Shown: positions 16,146 through 24,547 of the stretch, in pieces | How the letters are laid out: every line of letters begins with the position of its first letter | How positions within the stretch are numbered: the first letter of the stretch is position 1 | NCBI GenBank assembly: GCA_009928645.1 | Contig: SACH01000027.1 | Location: 1 to 36,448, forward strand | Direction: 5' to 3' | DNA: 36,448 nucleotides | DNA from: Gammaproteobacteria bacterium | Lineage (GTDB): Bacteria; Pseudomonadota; Gammaproteobacteria; Chromatiales; Chromatiaceae | The notes under the pieces: generated by a model | The model's database searches: none | Seen by the model: the letters and a program-made list of their open reading frames with translations, nothing else | What the model was told of the DNA's origin: nothing | Position numbers and translations under genes: made by a program

Positions 16146-17480
16146 ATGAATGACATCCTGAGATTTTCTAGCGAGATCGGCACCACGTCCATGAACGACA
16201 CACGGCCAACCAACCTGCATCGCCCATCCAGACGCCGGTTCATCAACCAGAGCCTGTTCCTGCTCTCCAGTCTGGCCCTACCCCAGTTTGCCAGGGGTGA
16301 GTCACCACCAGCAACCGCGACGGGGCTGACCCAGGCTCCCCGGGAGGCAGCCCAGACCTTCGCCGATCCCGCCTGGGTGCGGGACGCCATCCGGCTGATG
16401 TGGGCGGAGCGTAAGCGGTCGGGGGTAACGCCCCTGCTGCACCTGAGCCCCCCCTTCAGCAAGGACCTGCACCTCTATCTGAAGCATGAGGCCAAATCCC
16501 CCACCGGCAGTCTCAAGCATCGGGTGGCCTGGGGTCTGGTCATGGGCGCCCTGGTCAATGGCGCCATCGGCCCCAGGACCCATCTCTTTGAGGCCACGAG
16601 CGGCAACACCGCCATCGGGGAGGCCTATTTCGCCGCCAAGCTGGGCCTGCCCTTCACGGCGGTGATGCGGCCGGGTATCAGTGAGCTAAAAATTCAAGCA
16701 ATCAAGCAGTATGGCAGCCAGGTGGCCATCGCGCCGCCGGGAACATCCCCCGGCGTCTATCTGGAACAACTGCGCCAGGCGGAAGCCGAGGGCTATAACC
16801 TCAACCAGTTCGCCAATACGGAAAAGGTGCTCGACTACTTCGATGCCGACCCGGATCGCAATATGAATCTGGCGGCGGAGGTCTACCGTCAGCTCGCCAT
16901 GGAAGACCTGCCCTGTCCCGACTGGTTCGTCGCGGGTGCCGGCTCCGGGGGCACCGCCACCAGCATCGCGCGCTATCTGCGCAAGTGGGCGGATTTTGAT
17001 GGCCGGAACTGCCCGGCGCGGCTGGCGGTGGTCGATCCCGAGGACTCCGTGCTCTTCGACTGGTACCTGACCGGCAACGACACCCTCAGCATCCCCAGCG
17101 GGTCACGCATCGAAGGGATCGGCTCCAGCGGCCCCGTGGTGTTCGGCAAGACCTTCAGCCTGCTGCGCGAGGGCATCGCCCAGATGATCAAGGTGCCGGA
17201 CAGCGCCTCCCTGGCGGGGATGCAACTGGTCACGGAACTGGTCGGCTTCGAGGTCGGCCCCTCCACCGGGACCAATTTCTATGGCGCGCTGCGGCTGATG
17301 GAGCGCATGCATCGCGAAGGCCGCGCTGGCACTCTCGTGTCCATCATCTGTGACGAAGGCAGCCGGTACCGGGACAAGTATTACAACCCGGAATGGATCG
17401 CCCAGGCGGGCCTCAAGCCCGATCCCTGGAAGGTATCCCTGAGCGAGTTCTGGGCAACGGGGCGCTGGCAGGCCGTCTGA
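16146..17480 (+). CDS. Tat-exported PLP enzyme, Cds1/cysteine synthase-like
   Basis: A fold-type II PLP enzyme of 444 residues. The PLP lysine sits in SPTGSLKHR (K124), with the phosphate/substrate loop EATSGNTAIGEAYFAAKLGLPF. A glycine-rich phosphate-binding loop (GAGSGGTATS) follows. The pattern resembles the Cds1 group (L-cysteine desulfhydrases that release H2S, pyruvate and ammonia) more than CysK or CysM. Ahead of the enzyme is a twin-arginine signal: SRRRFINQSLFLLSSLALPQFA (written as seen, residues 28-49). Export would place a PLP enzyme in the periplasm. The ATG at 16146 has GGAAG upstream; the ATG at 16191 also precedes the signal. It is monocistronic and convergent with the caspase gene. 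Substrate and direction are inferred from family resemblance only. Confidence 0.85.
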   Translation: MNDILRFSSEIGTTSMNDTRPTNLHRPSRRRFINQSLFLLSSLALPQFARGESPPATATGLTQAPREAAQTFADPAWVRDAIRLMWAERKRSGVTPLLHLSPPFSKDLHLYLKHEAKSPTGSLKHRVAWGLVMGALVNGAIGPRTHLFEATSGNTAIGEAYFAAKLGLPFTAVMRPGISELKIQAIKQYGSQVAIAPPGTSPGVYLEQLRQAEAEGYNLNQFANTEKVLDYFDADPDRNMNLAAEVYRQLAMEDLPCPDWFVAGAGSGGTATSIARYLRKWADFDGRNCPARLAVVDPEDSVLFDWYLTGNDTLSIPSGSRIEGIGSSGPVVFGKTFSLLREGIAQMIKVPDSASLAGMQLVTELVGFEVGPSTGTNFYGALRLMERMHREGRAGTLVSIICDEGSRYRDKYYNPEWIAQAGLKPDPWKVSLSEFWATGRWQAV

Positions 17481-17529
17481 AGTCCGGGACACGGGGGTTG
17501 GGGACTAGCGTGAAAATCACGGGAAAGCC

Positions 17530-17576
17530 TTACGTTAACAGGGGTGTGGCCTGCCAACACATGACAGCTAACGTGA
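17530..17576. terminator. imperfect cruciform between convergent genes
   Basis: TTACGTTA (17530-17537) pairs with TAACGTGA (17569-17576) with one mismatch. Inside, GGTGTGGC pairs with GCCAACAC apart from one bulge. It lies between the convergent PLP-enzyme and caspase genes and may end transcripts from both sides, though no T-tract follows directly. Confidence 0.35.
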
Positions 17577-17633
17577 ATTCATGGGAAAAACTTTTATTAT
17601 CAATGGTGTGGATCGCCCCCTTGTTCATGCCAG

Positions 17634-19322
17634 TCAGGGTGCCGTGAAGAGCCCCTGAATGCCCAACTGGCGCCGGCCCTGGCGGATGGCCTCCAGGACC
17701 GCCTCGACGGCCAGCCTCGGGGCGGGCTTGCCATCCAGGGACTTGAGCAGGGCCGCCAGTTCTCCCAGGGACTGATCGCTGGCGACGGCGATGATGTGAT
17801 CGGCGCCAAACGGCGGGGTGACGTCGAATTCGACCTTGACCGGGCGCCCGGTGGGTACCCGGTCCGGGTCTTCCGGCCAGGGGTAGTGGTAGTGCAGGGT
17901 GCCGTCACCGGAGAGGCTGAAGAAGACCAGGTAGGGCAACTGGATAGCATCGATCTCGAAGGCGATGCGCTCGCCCCGGCGGTGGGTCCCGTCGTTGGGC
18001 AGGACGCGCATGGTCAGACGATCGCCGAGCCGCTCCCATTTGAGCCGCTCCAGGCCGCGCCACTTGTCGATCACGGTCTGCAGCGCCGGCCGCCGCAGAT
18101 CCCGCGCCAGGACATCGCCCTGACCGGAGATGGCCTGACGGGCGCCGGTGTCGAAGACCAGATCGGCCTCCTCGTCGCTGGTTACCTGCTTCATGCCCGC
18201 CAGGTCCGCGACGAGGGTGGTGGCCGCGGTCTCATCCGCCGCCAGGATGCGGACGCGGGCCTCGGGCAGGGCCTTCGGGGTCGCCGCCGTGGCGGCACGG
18301 GTACCGGCCAGGGGCAGCACCACCCGTTGCTCATCGGCCATCGGCAGCAGGTTGGGGGTCTGGCGGGCCTCGGCGACGGCGCGGACGTTGGCGCGCACGA
18401 AGCGGTTGATCTCGTCGCGGGTGAGCCGACCGTCGCTGTCCTGATCCGCCTGGCCCTCCAGGGCGCGGGAGAAGGCCCAGCTCAGGGCGCCGCGGAGGGC
18501 GCGGTGCCCCTGGATATCGAACAGGGACACCTCCGGGACCTTCTGGTTTTCCTGGCCGGCAGCCAAAAAGGTGAGGCCGGGGAGGTCTTCCTCGCCCAGG
18601 GCCGCCGCGGTAGGGGGCAGATCCAGTTCCAGTTCGTCGTCGGTGATGGCGCCGACGGTACTGTAGCGGACCTGGCCGCCGCTGGCCCGGGGGTCGACGC
18701 CGCGGGTGAGGGTGCCGGAGTGGCAGGCATCGGCGAGGAAGAGGATCGCCAGCCCCTTGTCGTTGGCCTCCTTGAACCATTGATTGAACTCATCGTCCAG
18801 GATGCGCTCCCGGGTCCCGTCCCCCTTTTCGGTATAGCCACCCAGCAGCAGGATTTCGTCCTTGCCGTCCTCCTCGCTGCCCTCGACCCGCTCCGGTTGT
18901 TGCGAACCGTGACCCGCGTAGGTCAGCACCAGGGTATCGCCGGGCTGGGCGCGGGCCACCAGGTCCCGCCAGTCCTGGACCAGGTTGTCGCGGGTGGCCT
19001 CGGCGTTGAGCCGGACGCGTAGATCCTTGACCCCCAGGGCCTTCAGGGCCGCGGCGATGTCCTGGGCATCCGCCACCGCTCCCTTGAGGGAGGAGCCATG
19101 CTGATATTCGTCGATGCCAATGACTAGGGCACGTACCTCGGCCTGGGCCAGGGCGCTGATCAGCAGCATCAGGCCGGCCAGGGGGACCTGGACCATGGCT
19201 GCAAGGGAACTGACTGCTTGCGTGGAGGCTGTTCGGGGATTGGAAAGCCTTGTCCCTTTTCCTTGCCGGAACCTGAGCCAATGGTTGCGACGAGGGGGCG
19301 TGCTTAGCGTGTGCTGGGTCAT
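17634..19322 (-). CDS. exported caspase-fold (C14) protease with EF-hand and DUF4384-like tail
   Basis: A 562-residue orthocaspase. A hydrophobic signal (VPLAGLMLLISALAQA) ends near residue 61. The p20-like domain follows with the catalytic dyad His138 (LTYAGHGSQ) and Cys200 (LADACHSGT). Between the caspase fold and the C-terminal region is a canonical 12-residue EF-hand calcium loop, DQDSDGRLTRDE (293-304). The C-terminal third contains a DUF4384-like beta domain (about 448-548; VFFSLSGDGTLHYHYP). The start at 19322 has GGAG eight bases upstream. ATG 19196 would give a shorter signal n-region; TTG 19361 is unlikely. It follows the OmpA-like gene on the same strand after 167 bases. Caspase-like proteases cut after Arg/Lys or Asp in self-maturation or stress responses; the target here is unknown. 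Confidence 0.88.
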   Translation of the reverse strand: MTQHTLSTPPRRNHWLRFRQGKGTRLSNPRTASTQAVSSLAAMVQVPLAGLMLLISALAQAEVRALVIGIDEYQHGSSLKGAVADAQDIAAALKALGVKDLRVRLNAEATRDNLVQDWRDLVARAQPGDTLVLTYAGHGSQQPERVEGSEEDGKDEILLLGGYTEKGDGTRERILDDEFNQWFKEANDKGLAILFLADACHSGTLTRGVDPRASGGQVRYSTVGAITDDELELDLPPTAAALGEEDLPGLTFLAAGQENQKVPEVSLFDIQGHRALRGALSWAFSRALEGQADQDSDGRLTRDEINRFVRANVRAVAEARQTPNLLPMADEQRVVLPLAGTRAATAATPKALPEARVRILAADETAATTLVADLAGMKQVTSDEEADLVFDTGARQAISGQGDVLARDLRRPALQTVIDKWRGLERLKWERLGDRLTMRVLPNDGTHRRGERIAFEIDAIQLPYLVFFSLSGDGTLHYHYPWPEDPDRVPTGRPVKVEFDVTPPFGADHIIAVASDQSLGELAALLKSLDGKPAPRLAVEAVLEAIRQGRRQLGIQGLFTAP

Positions 19323-19411
19323 TTGGCTTGCTCCGTGGTGACCTTGGTTCCGACTCCCCAACCCTGCCGCGCCTGGCTGGGGTGGTAAGGGAAGAATCGG
19401 GGCAAATCCGC

Positions 19412-19429
19412 TAGCCAGTACCCTGGCTA
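19412..19429. other. perfect hairpin between the OmpA-like and caspase genes
   Basis: TAGCCAG-TACC-CTGGCTA forms a 7-bp stem with a 4-base loop in the 167-base gap. It has no T-tract and could be a processing or partial-termination hairpin that adjusts caspase expression relative to the OmpA-like gene. Confidence 0.4.
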
Positions 19430-19489
19430 TGGCGGGGGAGGGATGAACATCGACGCTCAGCAGTGGACACAGGGGGCTTTACAGCGGAC

Positions 19490-20440
19490 TCAGCGACGCA
19501 CCAGTTCGACGCGGCGATTGAGGGCCCAGATCTCCTCCTCGGTATAGCGGTCGGGATCATCCAGTTCGATGGGCTGTGATTCCCCCGCGCCCTCGGTCCG
19601 GATCCGACCCTCGTAGCCCTGTTCCCGCAGATAGGTAGCCAGGGCTTCGGCCCGGCGCCTGGACAGGGCCAGGTTGTCCTGATCCGAGCCCCGGTCGTCG
19701 GTATGGCCGACCAGGGTGATGTCCGCCGGGTTCTGCTTCAGGAGGTAGTCGGCAAGATCGCTGGCCGCCTGTTCGCCCTTGGCGGTGAAGGCGGTCGAAC
19801 CACTCTCGAAGGTCACCGGCAGGGGCACCCGCTGTACCGTCCAGCCACGCACTGAGGTCAGGGCCAGCCCCTCCGCCGTTCCCGAGCGGTGATTGACCGG
19901 GACCGCCACGTAACGCTCGGCCAGCAGGCGACACTCGCTGGCCTTGCGGAAGATGGACTGGATCTCGGCCTCCGGCGGGGCCTTGGGGGTAGCGACCGGG
20001 TCGTTGATCAGGTTCAGGGCTTCCTGAAAGGCCAAGGTGGCGGCCTCGTACTGCTTACGGTCTAGTTCGAGATCCCCCAATAGGGCCTGAGCCTGCCAGG
20101 TGTTGGCGATGCCGACGGACTGGCGCAGCAGGTCCTCCTGCGCGGTGAGGGGCGCCCCCGCCGTCAGGCGTTGCTGGATCTCGCGAATGAAGCCCAGGGC
20201 GGCGACCCGGGCGAGCTTGGCGCGGTAATCATCCGGGCAACTGGGCTCGGTGGGGATCAGCGTGGCGTGCCCGGCCAGGGCCGGCAGGTCGCCAGCGCGG
20301 GCGGCATTCTGGATGTCCTGGGCCAGGGTGGTGCAGTCGCTCCAGGCCGGATGCGGGGCCAGGAGCGCCAGGCACAGGCCGCCGGCGCTCAACTGGCGCG
20401 GGTATGCCGAAATCGCGAAAGGCTTGGGGCTGGTCACCAT
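19490..20440 (-). CDS. OmpA-family peptidoglycan-associated protein
   Basis: A 316-residue exported protein. After a signal-like segment (LSAGGLCLALLAPHPAWS) comes a helical region with TPR-like character (about 90-155; QAQALLGDLELDRKQYEAATLAFQEAL). The C-terminal OmpA-like domain (about 205-315) has VTFESGSTAFTAKG, ITLVGHTDDRGSDQDNLALSRRRAEAL and NRRVELV. This domain binds the diaminopimelate of peptidoglycan, tethering partners to the wall. The ATG at 20440 has ACAGGAG eight bases upstream; a TTG 18 bases earlier is rejected. It leads a two-gene unit with the caspase gene and is divergent from the giant caspase gene, so the 259-base gap between them is a shared control region. Confidence 0.9.
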   Translation of the reverse strand: MVTSPKPFAISAYPRQLSAGGLCLALLAPHPAWSDCTTLAQDIQNAARAGDLPALAGHATLIPTEPSCPDDYRAKLARVAALGFIREIQQRLTAGAPLTAQEDLLRQSVGIANTWQAQALLGDLELDRKQYEAATLAFQEALNLINDPVATPKAPPEAEIQSIFRKASECRLLAERYVAVPVNHRSGTAEGLALTSVRGWTVQRVPLPVTFESGSTAFTAKGEQAASDLADYLLKQNPADITLVGHTDDRGSDQDNLALSRRRAEALATYLREQGYEGRIRTEGAGESQPIELDDPDRYTEEEIWALNRRVELVRR

Positions 20441-20485
20441 GGCGCTGGCTCCTGTCAAATGTCCGTTGACGGGGAGATGATATAC

Positions 20486-20497
20486 TACGGACCCGTA
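20486..20497. promoter_or_regulatory. small palindrome TACGG-AC-CCGTA in the shared caspase control region
   Basis: A perfect 5-bp inverted repeat with a 2-base spacer lies in the AT-rich part of the divergent gap, 46 bases from the OmpA-like start. It could be an operator half-site pair. It is short enough to occur by chance. Confidence 0.3.
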
Positions 20498-20577
20498 ATA
20501 AATCTGGATAGATAAAGGGCTTGGGGCCTCTTACCCGGATCGCCGCCAAGCCATTATCATAAAAATAATAGGTTATC

Positions 20578-20612
20578 GCTGGTCGCTGGTCGCTGGTCTC
20601 TGGACCCTGGTC
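20578..20612 (+). repeat. five tandem heptamers (GCTGGTC type)
   Basis: GCTGGTC occurs three times head to tail at 20578, 20585 and 20592, followed by the variants TCTGGAC and CCTGGTC. It lies 88 bases upstream of the giant caspase start. The unit is not a multiple of three or of the helical turn. Confidence 0.85.
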
Positions 20613-20699
20613 GCTCACCGGGATTTTACCTTGCTCCGTCGCACAGGAGATGCGGAGCGGAGCCGACCAGGACTGACCTCAGACGGTATGGAGTTCTCG

Positions 20700-23600
20700 A
20701 TGCGCATCCTCGCCCCTCTCCGCCCCGCCCACCGCCCCTGCCACCCCGCCGGCTTTTCCCCTGTCGGGATGCCTCCTGGCCGGTTGTCCCATAGCCGGTT
20801 GTTCCCCGGCCAGTTGTTCCCTGGCCGGAATTGGCTCCATCGTTACCATTGGGCTCCTGGTCCTGGCTCTGATCGCCCCTGGCAGGGCGCCGCCGGGACC
20901 CTCGTCCTGCTCCTGCTCCTGCTCCTGCTGGCCACGCCCCTGGGGACCCATGCCGGGGAGTTGCCCACCGATCCCCTGCTCCGCCTCGAAACAGGCATGC
21001 ACACCGGCCCGATCAAGCGCATCGGCGTCGATCAGGCCGGCGGCCTGCTGATCACCGCCTCGGATGACAAGACCTTGCGCCTGTGGAATCCGGCCGACGG
21101 CAGTCTGCTGCGGACCCTGCGGCCCCCCATCGGCCCCGGGGACGAGGGCCGCCTCTATTCCGCCGCCCTGTCCCCGGACGGCCACTGGATAGCCACCGGC
21201 GGGTCGACCCAGGCCGGGGGCGAAGGCCAGGGCAGTTATCTCGTCTACCTCTTTGACCGGGCCAGCGGCGAACTGCGCCATTACCTGGTGGGCTTGCCCG
21301 ACGTGGTCAACCATCTGTGCTTTTCCCGGGACGGGCGCTACCTGGCCGCCAGCTTCGGGACCGGCGGCATTCGCGTCTGGTCCACGACAGGCTGGCAACT
21401 AGCCGCCAGCGACAGCCAGTATGACGACGCCAGTCACTGGTGCGACTTCGGCCCCGCCGGCCAACTGGTGACCTCCGCGCTGGATGGCCAGATCCGGCTC
21501 TACGGCGCCGGCTTCAACCTCATCGCCAAACGCCCGGCCCCCGGTGGCAAGGAGCCCTTTGCCGTGGCCTTCACCCCCGACGGCAGCCGCATCGCCGTGG
21601 GCCTGGCCGACACGGCGGCGGTGGCGCTGCTCTCCGGTCAGGACCTGCAGCCGTTGGAGCCGCCCCGCCGCAAAGGCCTGGACAATGGCGATCTGAGCAA
21701 GGTCGCCTGGTCCGCGGATGGCCAGCGCCTCTATGCCGGCGGCCGCTTCCAGCGTGAGGGCAAGTTCCCGGTGGTGGTCTGGGAGAAAGGCGGCAAAGGG
21801 GAGCGGCACTTCTGGACCGGCACCGGCAACAGCCTCGCCGATCTGCGGCCCCTGGCCGGCGGTGACCTGCTGGTCGGCACCAACGACCCCGCCTGGCTGC
21901 GGTTCAACCCGCGGGGGGAGGTCGTCCAGAAGCGCGCCAGCCAGATCCCCGACCTGCGCAACAAACTGGGTGACCACTTCCGCCTCTCCGCCACCGGCCG
22001 CCAGGTCGCCGTGGGCCTGGGCTATGGCGGTGATCAGCAAGTCATGTTCGATCTCGATGCCAAGCGCTTGTTCGCCGGCCAGATCAACGAGACCTGGCTG
22101 CTGCAACAGCGCCTGGACGAACTGGGCTTCGACCCCGGCAGCATCGACGGCAGTCAGGGGCCCCAACTCCGCAAGGCCCTCAGCGCCTGGCGCCAGGAAC
22201 AGGGGCTGGGCCCCGGTGGCCTGGACGAGGCGGCGCGACGCGGTCTGGGTATCAGCCCCCTGGCTGCGCCCCGCAGCAAGGTCGCGGGCCTCAAGATCAG
22301 CGGCTGGGAGAACGGCCAGACCCCTAAGCTGGGCGGCAAGCCCCTGGCCCTGGCACCCCACGAGACCGCCCGCGCCCTGGCCATCGCCCCGGACGCCCAG
22401 AGTTTTCTCCTCGGTACCTCCTGGTATCTGCGTCGCTTTGACCGTGAGGGCCAGCTCCTGTGGCAGACGCCGGTCCAGGACACCGCGTGGGGCGTGAATA
22501 TCAGCGGGGACGGCCGGGTTGCGGTCGCCGCCTGTGGCGACGGCACCTTGCGTTGGTACCGTTATAGTGATGGCCAGGAGTTGCTGGCGCTGTTCGTCCA
22601 CCGCGAGACCCGGGAATGGGTCCTGTGGAGCCCCAAGGGCTTCTACGACGCCAGCCCCGGCGGGGACCGGCTCATCGGCTGGCATCTGAACCGGGTCGAA
22701 TTGGGCGAGGGGCTGGCGGTGCTCAACGTGGTGTCCGGCTCCGCCGCCGAAACCGCCGGCATCCGCCCCGGTGACCAGATCGAATCGGTCAATGGCCTCA
22801 GGCCCAAGAGCCGGGACGAGCTGATCGAGATCATCGCCCAGAGCCCAGTCGGGGAGCCGCTCCAGGTCAATCTGCTCCGGGGAATGGACTATCTGGCCTT
22901 CGAGGTCTGGCCCCAGCGGGCGCAACCCCAGGCGCAGCCCAAGGTGGGGACTCTGGTGGGTAAGACCCTGGCCCGCGCCGAGGCCGCCGACTTTTACCCC
23001 GTAGGCAATTTCCGCGACCGCTTCTACCGCCCCCAAGTGATGGTAAAGGTCCTCGATACCCTGGATGAGGGCCAGGCCATCGCCCAGGCCAATACCCAGG
23101 GCGGGCGCGCCCTTCCCGAGCCCGACATCGCCGCCTCCCTGCCACCGATGGTTCATCTCCTCAGTCCCCGCGACGGCGACAGCTTTGGTCCCGGACGGAC
23201 TGCCGTGCGCTATCGCCTCAAGAACACCGACGGCGAACCGCTGCGGCATCTCCAGGTCCTGGTGAACGGCCGGCCCCTGGACACCCAGCGCGGCCTCCAG
23301 CGGGTCACCCCCGGTCAGGCCGGCCAAGCGGGTCAGACTAGACAGGAGGGTACCCAGGCCGATCAAGCAGGCCAGGGCGGTCAGACTGGCCAGGTCGCCC
23401 CCCCCGCGGCCGATGGCGAGCAGGTCATCGAGATCGACCTGCCCCCGCAGGACCTGACCCTGACCCTGGTCGCGGAAAACCGTTTCGGCGCCTCACCCCC
23501 AGAAACGATCCGGCTGCACTGGGAAGGCGGCCAGGCGGAAGATTTCGTCGCCCAACCCAAGCTTTATGCCCTGCTGGCGGGGGTTTCGGATTACGAGGAC

Positions 23601-24293
23601 GACAGCCTGGACCTGCAATTCGCCGCCAAGGACGCCCGGGACTTCGGCGCGGCCCTCAGACGTCAGACGGGGGGGCTGTATCGCGAGGTGGAGATTCGCA
23701 GCCTGGAGAATCCCACCAGCGAGGAACTGCTCGATGGACTGGATTGGCTGCGCTCCGAGGTCACCAGCCGGGACATCGCCGTGATCTTTATCTCCGGCCA
23801 TGGCGTGAACGATCCCGACGGCGACTATTACTACCTGACCCGGGATGCCAATCCCGACCGCCTGCGCCGCACCGCCGTCCCCTACTTCGAGGTCAAGAAG
23901 ACCCTCTCCGCCCTGCCCGGCAAGGTCCTGGCCTTCGTTGACACCTGCCACTCCGGCAACATCATGGGTGGTCGCCGCGGCGTGACCGACATCACCGGCG
24001 TCATCAACGACCTGACCTCCGCCGAAAACGGCGTGGTGGTATTCGCCAGTTCCACGGGCAAGCAGTATTCGCTGGAGAACCCCGAATGGGGCAACGGTGC
24101 CTTTACCAAGGCACTGGTGGAAGGGATCGACGGGGCGGCGGACTACACTCAGGATGGGCGTATTACCGTCAATAAGCTCGACCTGTATTTGAGCGAGCGG
24201 GTCAAAGATCTCACGGGGAACAAGCAGACACCGACCACTACCAAGCCGCAGACCATCTCCGATTTCCCAATCGCCCTGAAAAAATCCTCCTGA
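20700..24293 (+). CDS. giant exported WD40 / PG-binding-like / PDZ / caspase protein
   Basis: A protein of 1197 residues. A long basic n-region and an eight-leucine segment form the signal or anchor (about 65-85). WD40-type propeller blades follow (about 100-460; ITASDDKTLRLWNPADG, ALSPDGHWIATGG). A peptidoglycan-binding-1-like helical domain is next (about 461-517; LLQQRLDELGFDPGSIDG), then further propeller strands and the WSPKGFYDASPGGDRLIGWH motif. A PDZ domain follows (about 667-732; VVSGSAAETAGIRPGDQIESVNG), then an Ig-like region with a Gly/Gln-rich linker. The C-terminal caspase domain (about 952-1192) has His1034 (ISGHGVND) and Cys1083 (VDTCHSGN). ATG 20700 has GGAG six bases upstream; ATG 20688 and TTG 20631 are alternatives. 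It is the first gene of a plus-strand series of envelope proteins. Confidence 0.9.
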   Translation: MRILAPLRPAHRPCHPAGFSPVGMPPGRLSHSRLFPGQLFPGRNWLHRYHWAPGPGSDRPWQGAAGTLVLLLLLLLLATPLGTHAGELPTDPLLRLETGMHTGPIKRIGVDQAGGLLITASDDKTLRLWNPADGSLLRTLRPPIGPGDEGRLYSAALSPDGHWIATGGSTQAGGEGQGSYLVYLFDRASGELRHYLVGLPDVVNHLCFSRDGRYLAASFGTGGIRVWSTTGWQLAASDSQYDDASHWCDFGPAGQLVTSALDGQIRLYGAGFNLIAKRPAPGGKEPFAVAFTPDGSRIAVGLADTAAVALLSGQDLQPLEPPRRKGLDNGDLSKVAWSADGQRLYAGGRFQREGKFPVVVWEKGGKGERHFWTGTGNSLADLRPLAGGDLLVGTNDPAWLRFNPRGEVVQKRASQIPDLRNKLGDHFRLSATGRQVAVGLGYGGDQQVMFDLDAKRLFAGQINETWLLQQRLDELGFDPGSIDGSQGPQLRKALSAWRQEQGLGPGGLDEAARRGLGISPLAAPRSKVAGLKISGWENGQTPKLGGKPLALAPHETARALAIAPDAQSFLLGTSWYLRRFDREGQLLWQTPVQDTAWGVNISGDGRVAVAACGDGTLRWYRYSDGQELLALFVHRETREWVLWSPKGFYDASPGGDRLIGWHLNRVELGEGLAVLNVVSGSAAETAGIRPGDQIESVNGLRPKSRDELIEIIAQSPVGEPLQVNLLRGMDYLAFEVWPQRAQPQAQPKVGTLVGKTLARAEAADFYPVGNFRDRFYRPQVMVKVLDTLDEGQAIAQANTQGGRALPEPDIAASLPPMVHLLSPRDGDSFGPGRTAVRYRLKNTDGEPLRHLQVLVNGRPLDTQRGLQRVTPGQAGQAGQTRQEGTQADQAGQGGQTGQVAPPAADGEQVIEIDLPPQDLTLTLVAENRFGASPPETIRLHWEGGQAEDFVAQPKLYALLAGVSDYEDDSLDLQFAAKDARDFGAALRRQTGGLYREVEIRSLENPTSEELLDGLDWLRSEVTSRDIAVIFISGHGVNDPDGDYYYLTRDANPDRLRRTAVPYFEVKKTLSALPGKVLAFVDTCHSGNIMGGRRGVTDITGVINDLTSAENGVVVFASSTGKQYSLENPEWGNGAFTKALVEGIDGAADYTQDGRITVNKLDLYLSERVKDLTGNKQTPTTTKPQTISDFPIALKKSS
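20905..20928 (+). repeat. four tandem hexamers (TCCTGC) in the signal-peptide coding region
   Basis: TCCTGC is repeated four times in the region that encodes the run of leucines. Slippage by one unit would add or remove two leucines without a frameshift, altering the length of the hydrophobic core. Confidence 0.8.
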
Positions 24294-24547
24294 GCCTGGA
24301 CCTCTCCGGCACCCGATCACTGTCAGGACGGAATCAGAACGCTATCAGATCGCCGCTCTCCCGCCGCTTACTGCGCCTTCCCGCTATCGCTGGCGCCGCC
24401 AATGGCGCCCCGAGGCAACCCGTCACCTGCTCGGCGGGAGCAAGGCCGGGCACGGTCTCGGCAAGTTAAAACGGGCTGGTATATAGTTAGGAAACGCCCT
24501 TTGGCTGTGTTTCACCCACCGATATCTAACGACAAGGAGAGGACGAG

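Noticed and set aside
17581-17658. 25-codon plus-strand frame starting ATGGGAAAAACTTTTATT, overlapping the caspase 3' end
   Set aside because: The start looks protein-like (MGKTFIINGVDRPL), but no ribosome site is present, it stops after 25 codons and it overlaps the caspase stop; most likely chance or an untraceable remnant.
21399-23366. 655-codon minus-strand frame opposite the giant caspase gene
   Set aside because: It is a shadow frame. The plus-strand reading has WD40, PDZ and caspase motifs; the antisense reading has none.
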